Assembly: GCF_001645385.1 (NCBI RefSeq)
Contig: NZ_LVHI01000040.1
Coordinates: 186,071-226,042 of the forward strand
Direction: 5' to 3'
Length of the DNA: 39,972 nucleotides
From: Rhodococcoides kyotonense
Lineage (GTDB): Bacteria > Actinomycetota > Actinomycetes > Mycobacteriales > Mycobacteriaceae
In this document: positions 39,749 through 39,972 of the stretch, one piece after another
How the letters are laid out: each line of letters opens with the position of its first letter
Position numbering within the stretch: position 1 is the first letter of the stretch
Notes under the pieces: generated by a model
The model's database searches: none
What the model saw: only the letters and a program-made list of their open reading frames with translations
Told to the model about the DNA's origin: nothing
Made by a program: the position numbers and the translations under genes

Positions 39749-39824
39749 ATGGGACGTCCGGTGTACACCCATGAGGTGCGGATGCTGTTCTGGGTTCTGT
39801 TGGGTTGGGGCTCGACGGTGAAAG
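39749..39824 (+). pseudogene. Possible N-terminal remnant of a second transposase
   Basis: From ATG 39749 the frame reads MGRPVYTHEVRMLFWVLLG, then about six more codons to 39824, where the IS3-type end begins. The stretch resembles the start of IS30-type transposases (a basic start followed by an LFWxLL helix), by pattern only. After 39824 the frame enters the other element and soon stops. An inverted pair CATCGCAAC/GTTGCGATG (about 39713-39721 and 39743-39751) flanks the start and could be part of the element end. Confidence 0.3.
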
Positions 39825-39972
39825 TGAATCACCCCAGGTTCTGTGCCGCCTCCAGTTGGGGCTGATCCTCGGTTCCGAAGCCAGCGTAGTAGAGAGTTTC
39901 GTACTCGATCGGGGGCATATGCCCGATGCTCGAGTGGAGACGTCGAGCGTTGTACCAATCGACCCATCCGGC
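39825..39972 (-). mobile_element. Right end of an IS3-family insertion sequence (partial)
   Basis: The element runs off the right edge. Its end is placed at 39825, where a TGAATCACC sequence, typical of IS3-type TGA termini, meets the remnant of another frame. It contains the 3' end of an orfB transposase. The other terminus and the catalytic core are outside the window. Confidence 0.55.
39829..39972 (-). CDS. IS3-family transposase OrfB, C-terminal fragment (partial)
   Basis: The last 47 codons of a transposase are visible, reading from the window edge to the TGA at 39829-39831. The sequence WVDWYNARRLHSSIGHMPP with YETLYYA after it is the highly conserved IS3-family OrfB C-terminal block (the rve/integrase domain end with the N-x-x-R-x-H-S-x-x-G pattern). 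The DDE residues lie upstream, outside the window, so activity cannot be judged. The reading frame is intact to the stop. It belongs to the insertion sequence whose end is near 39825. Confidence 0.85.
   Translation of the reverse strand, partial: AGWVDWYNARRLHSSIGHMPPIEYETLYYAGFGTEDQPQLEAAQNLG

Overview
The window is high-GC DNA packed with genes that often overlap by 4 nt, start at GTG or TTG, and use leaderless promoters (TAnnnT box 6-8 nt before the start). This points to a mycolic-acid actinobacterium (order Mycobacteriales). Gene content and recalled gene order fit Rhodococcus or a close relative best, but the species is not fixed by the sequence. From memory, the backbone follows M. tuberculosis Rv3285-Rv3308: accA3 end, lrpA, lhr, nei2, glpD2, lpdA, Rv3304, amiA1, amiB1, deoD, pmmB. 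I see no rRNA, tRNA, CRISPR array or prophage.

Region 1 (1-2637): the biotin-bearing end of an acyl-CoA carboxylase alpha chain, a DUF1707 membrane protein, a type II HAD hydrolase, a P-loop kinase-like protein and a MobA/MocA-like nucleotidyltransferase. Region 2 (2766-10904) is a purine-to-allantoin module: a urate/xanthine-type NCS2 permease fused to an OHCU-decarboxylase-like domain, then UraD, 5-hydroxyisourate hydrolase and urate oxidase. After a DUF2461 gene and a tandem-repeat array come the FAD and the fused FeS-molybdopterin subunits of a xanthine dehydrogenase. The domain fused to the permease has lost both catalytic residues, although an intact uraD lies directly downstream.

Region 3 (10838-16101): a flippase-like membrane protein coupled to an Lrp/AsnC regulator, a divergent acyl-CoA dehydrogenase-like gene, a CPBP protease coupled to an SDR-like gene, and a helical hypothetical protein. 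Region 4 (16108-20322) may be a small biosynthetic locus. An acyl-CoA dehydrogenase-like gene is divergent from an alpha-oxoamine synthase that resembles serine palmitoyltransferases. The synthase overlaps an extended SDR that carries a remnant alpha/beta-hydrolase tail.

Region 5 (20246-27192): a DUF1992 protein, a small hypothetical, the Lhr helicase with Nei2 glycosylase (DNA repair), and small membrane proteins. Region 6 (27206-33992): glpD and glpK (divergent glycerol catabolism), a PLP aminotransferase, LpdA and a gamma-glutamylcyclotransferase-like protein. Region 7 (34016-39686): two overlapping M20 amidohydrolases, a crotonase, purine nucleoside phosphorylase and phosphohexomutase. 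The right edge holds an IS3-type transposase end next to a remnant of a second transposase-like gene, beside a truncated palindrome.

Intergenic DNA carries several long palindromes. One family has the core TAGCCCGCTA or AGAGCGGGCTCT (2008, 20794, 34009, 39669). Two unrelated long palindromes lie at 31883-31956 and 37107-37186. The features most worth follow-up are the permease fusion, the alpha-oxoamine synthase locus and the palindromes.
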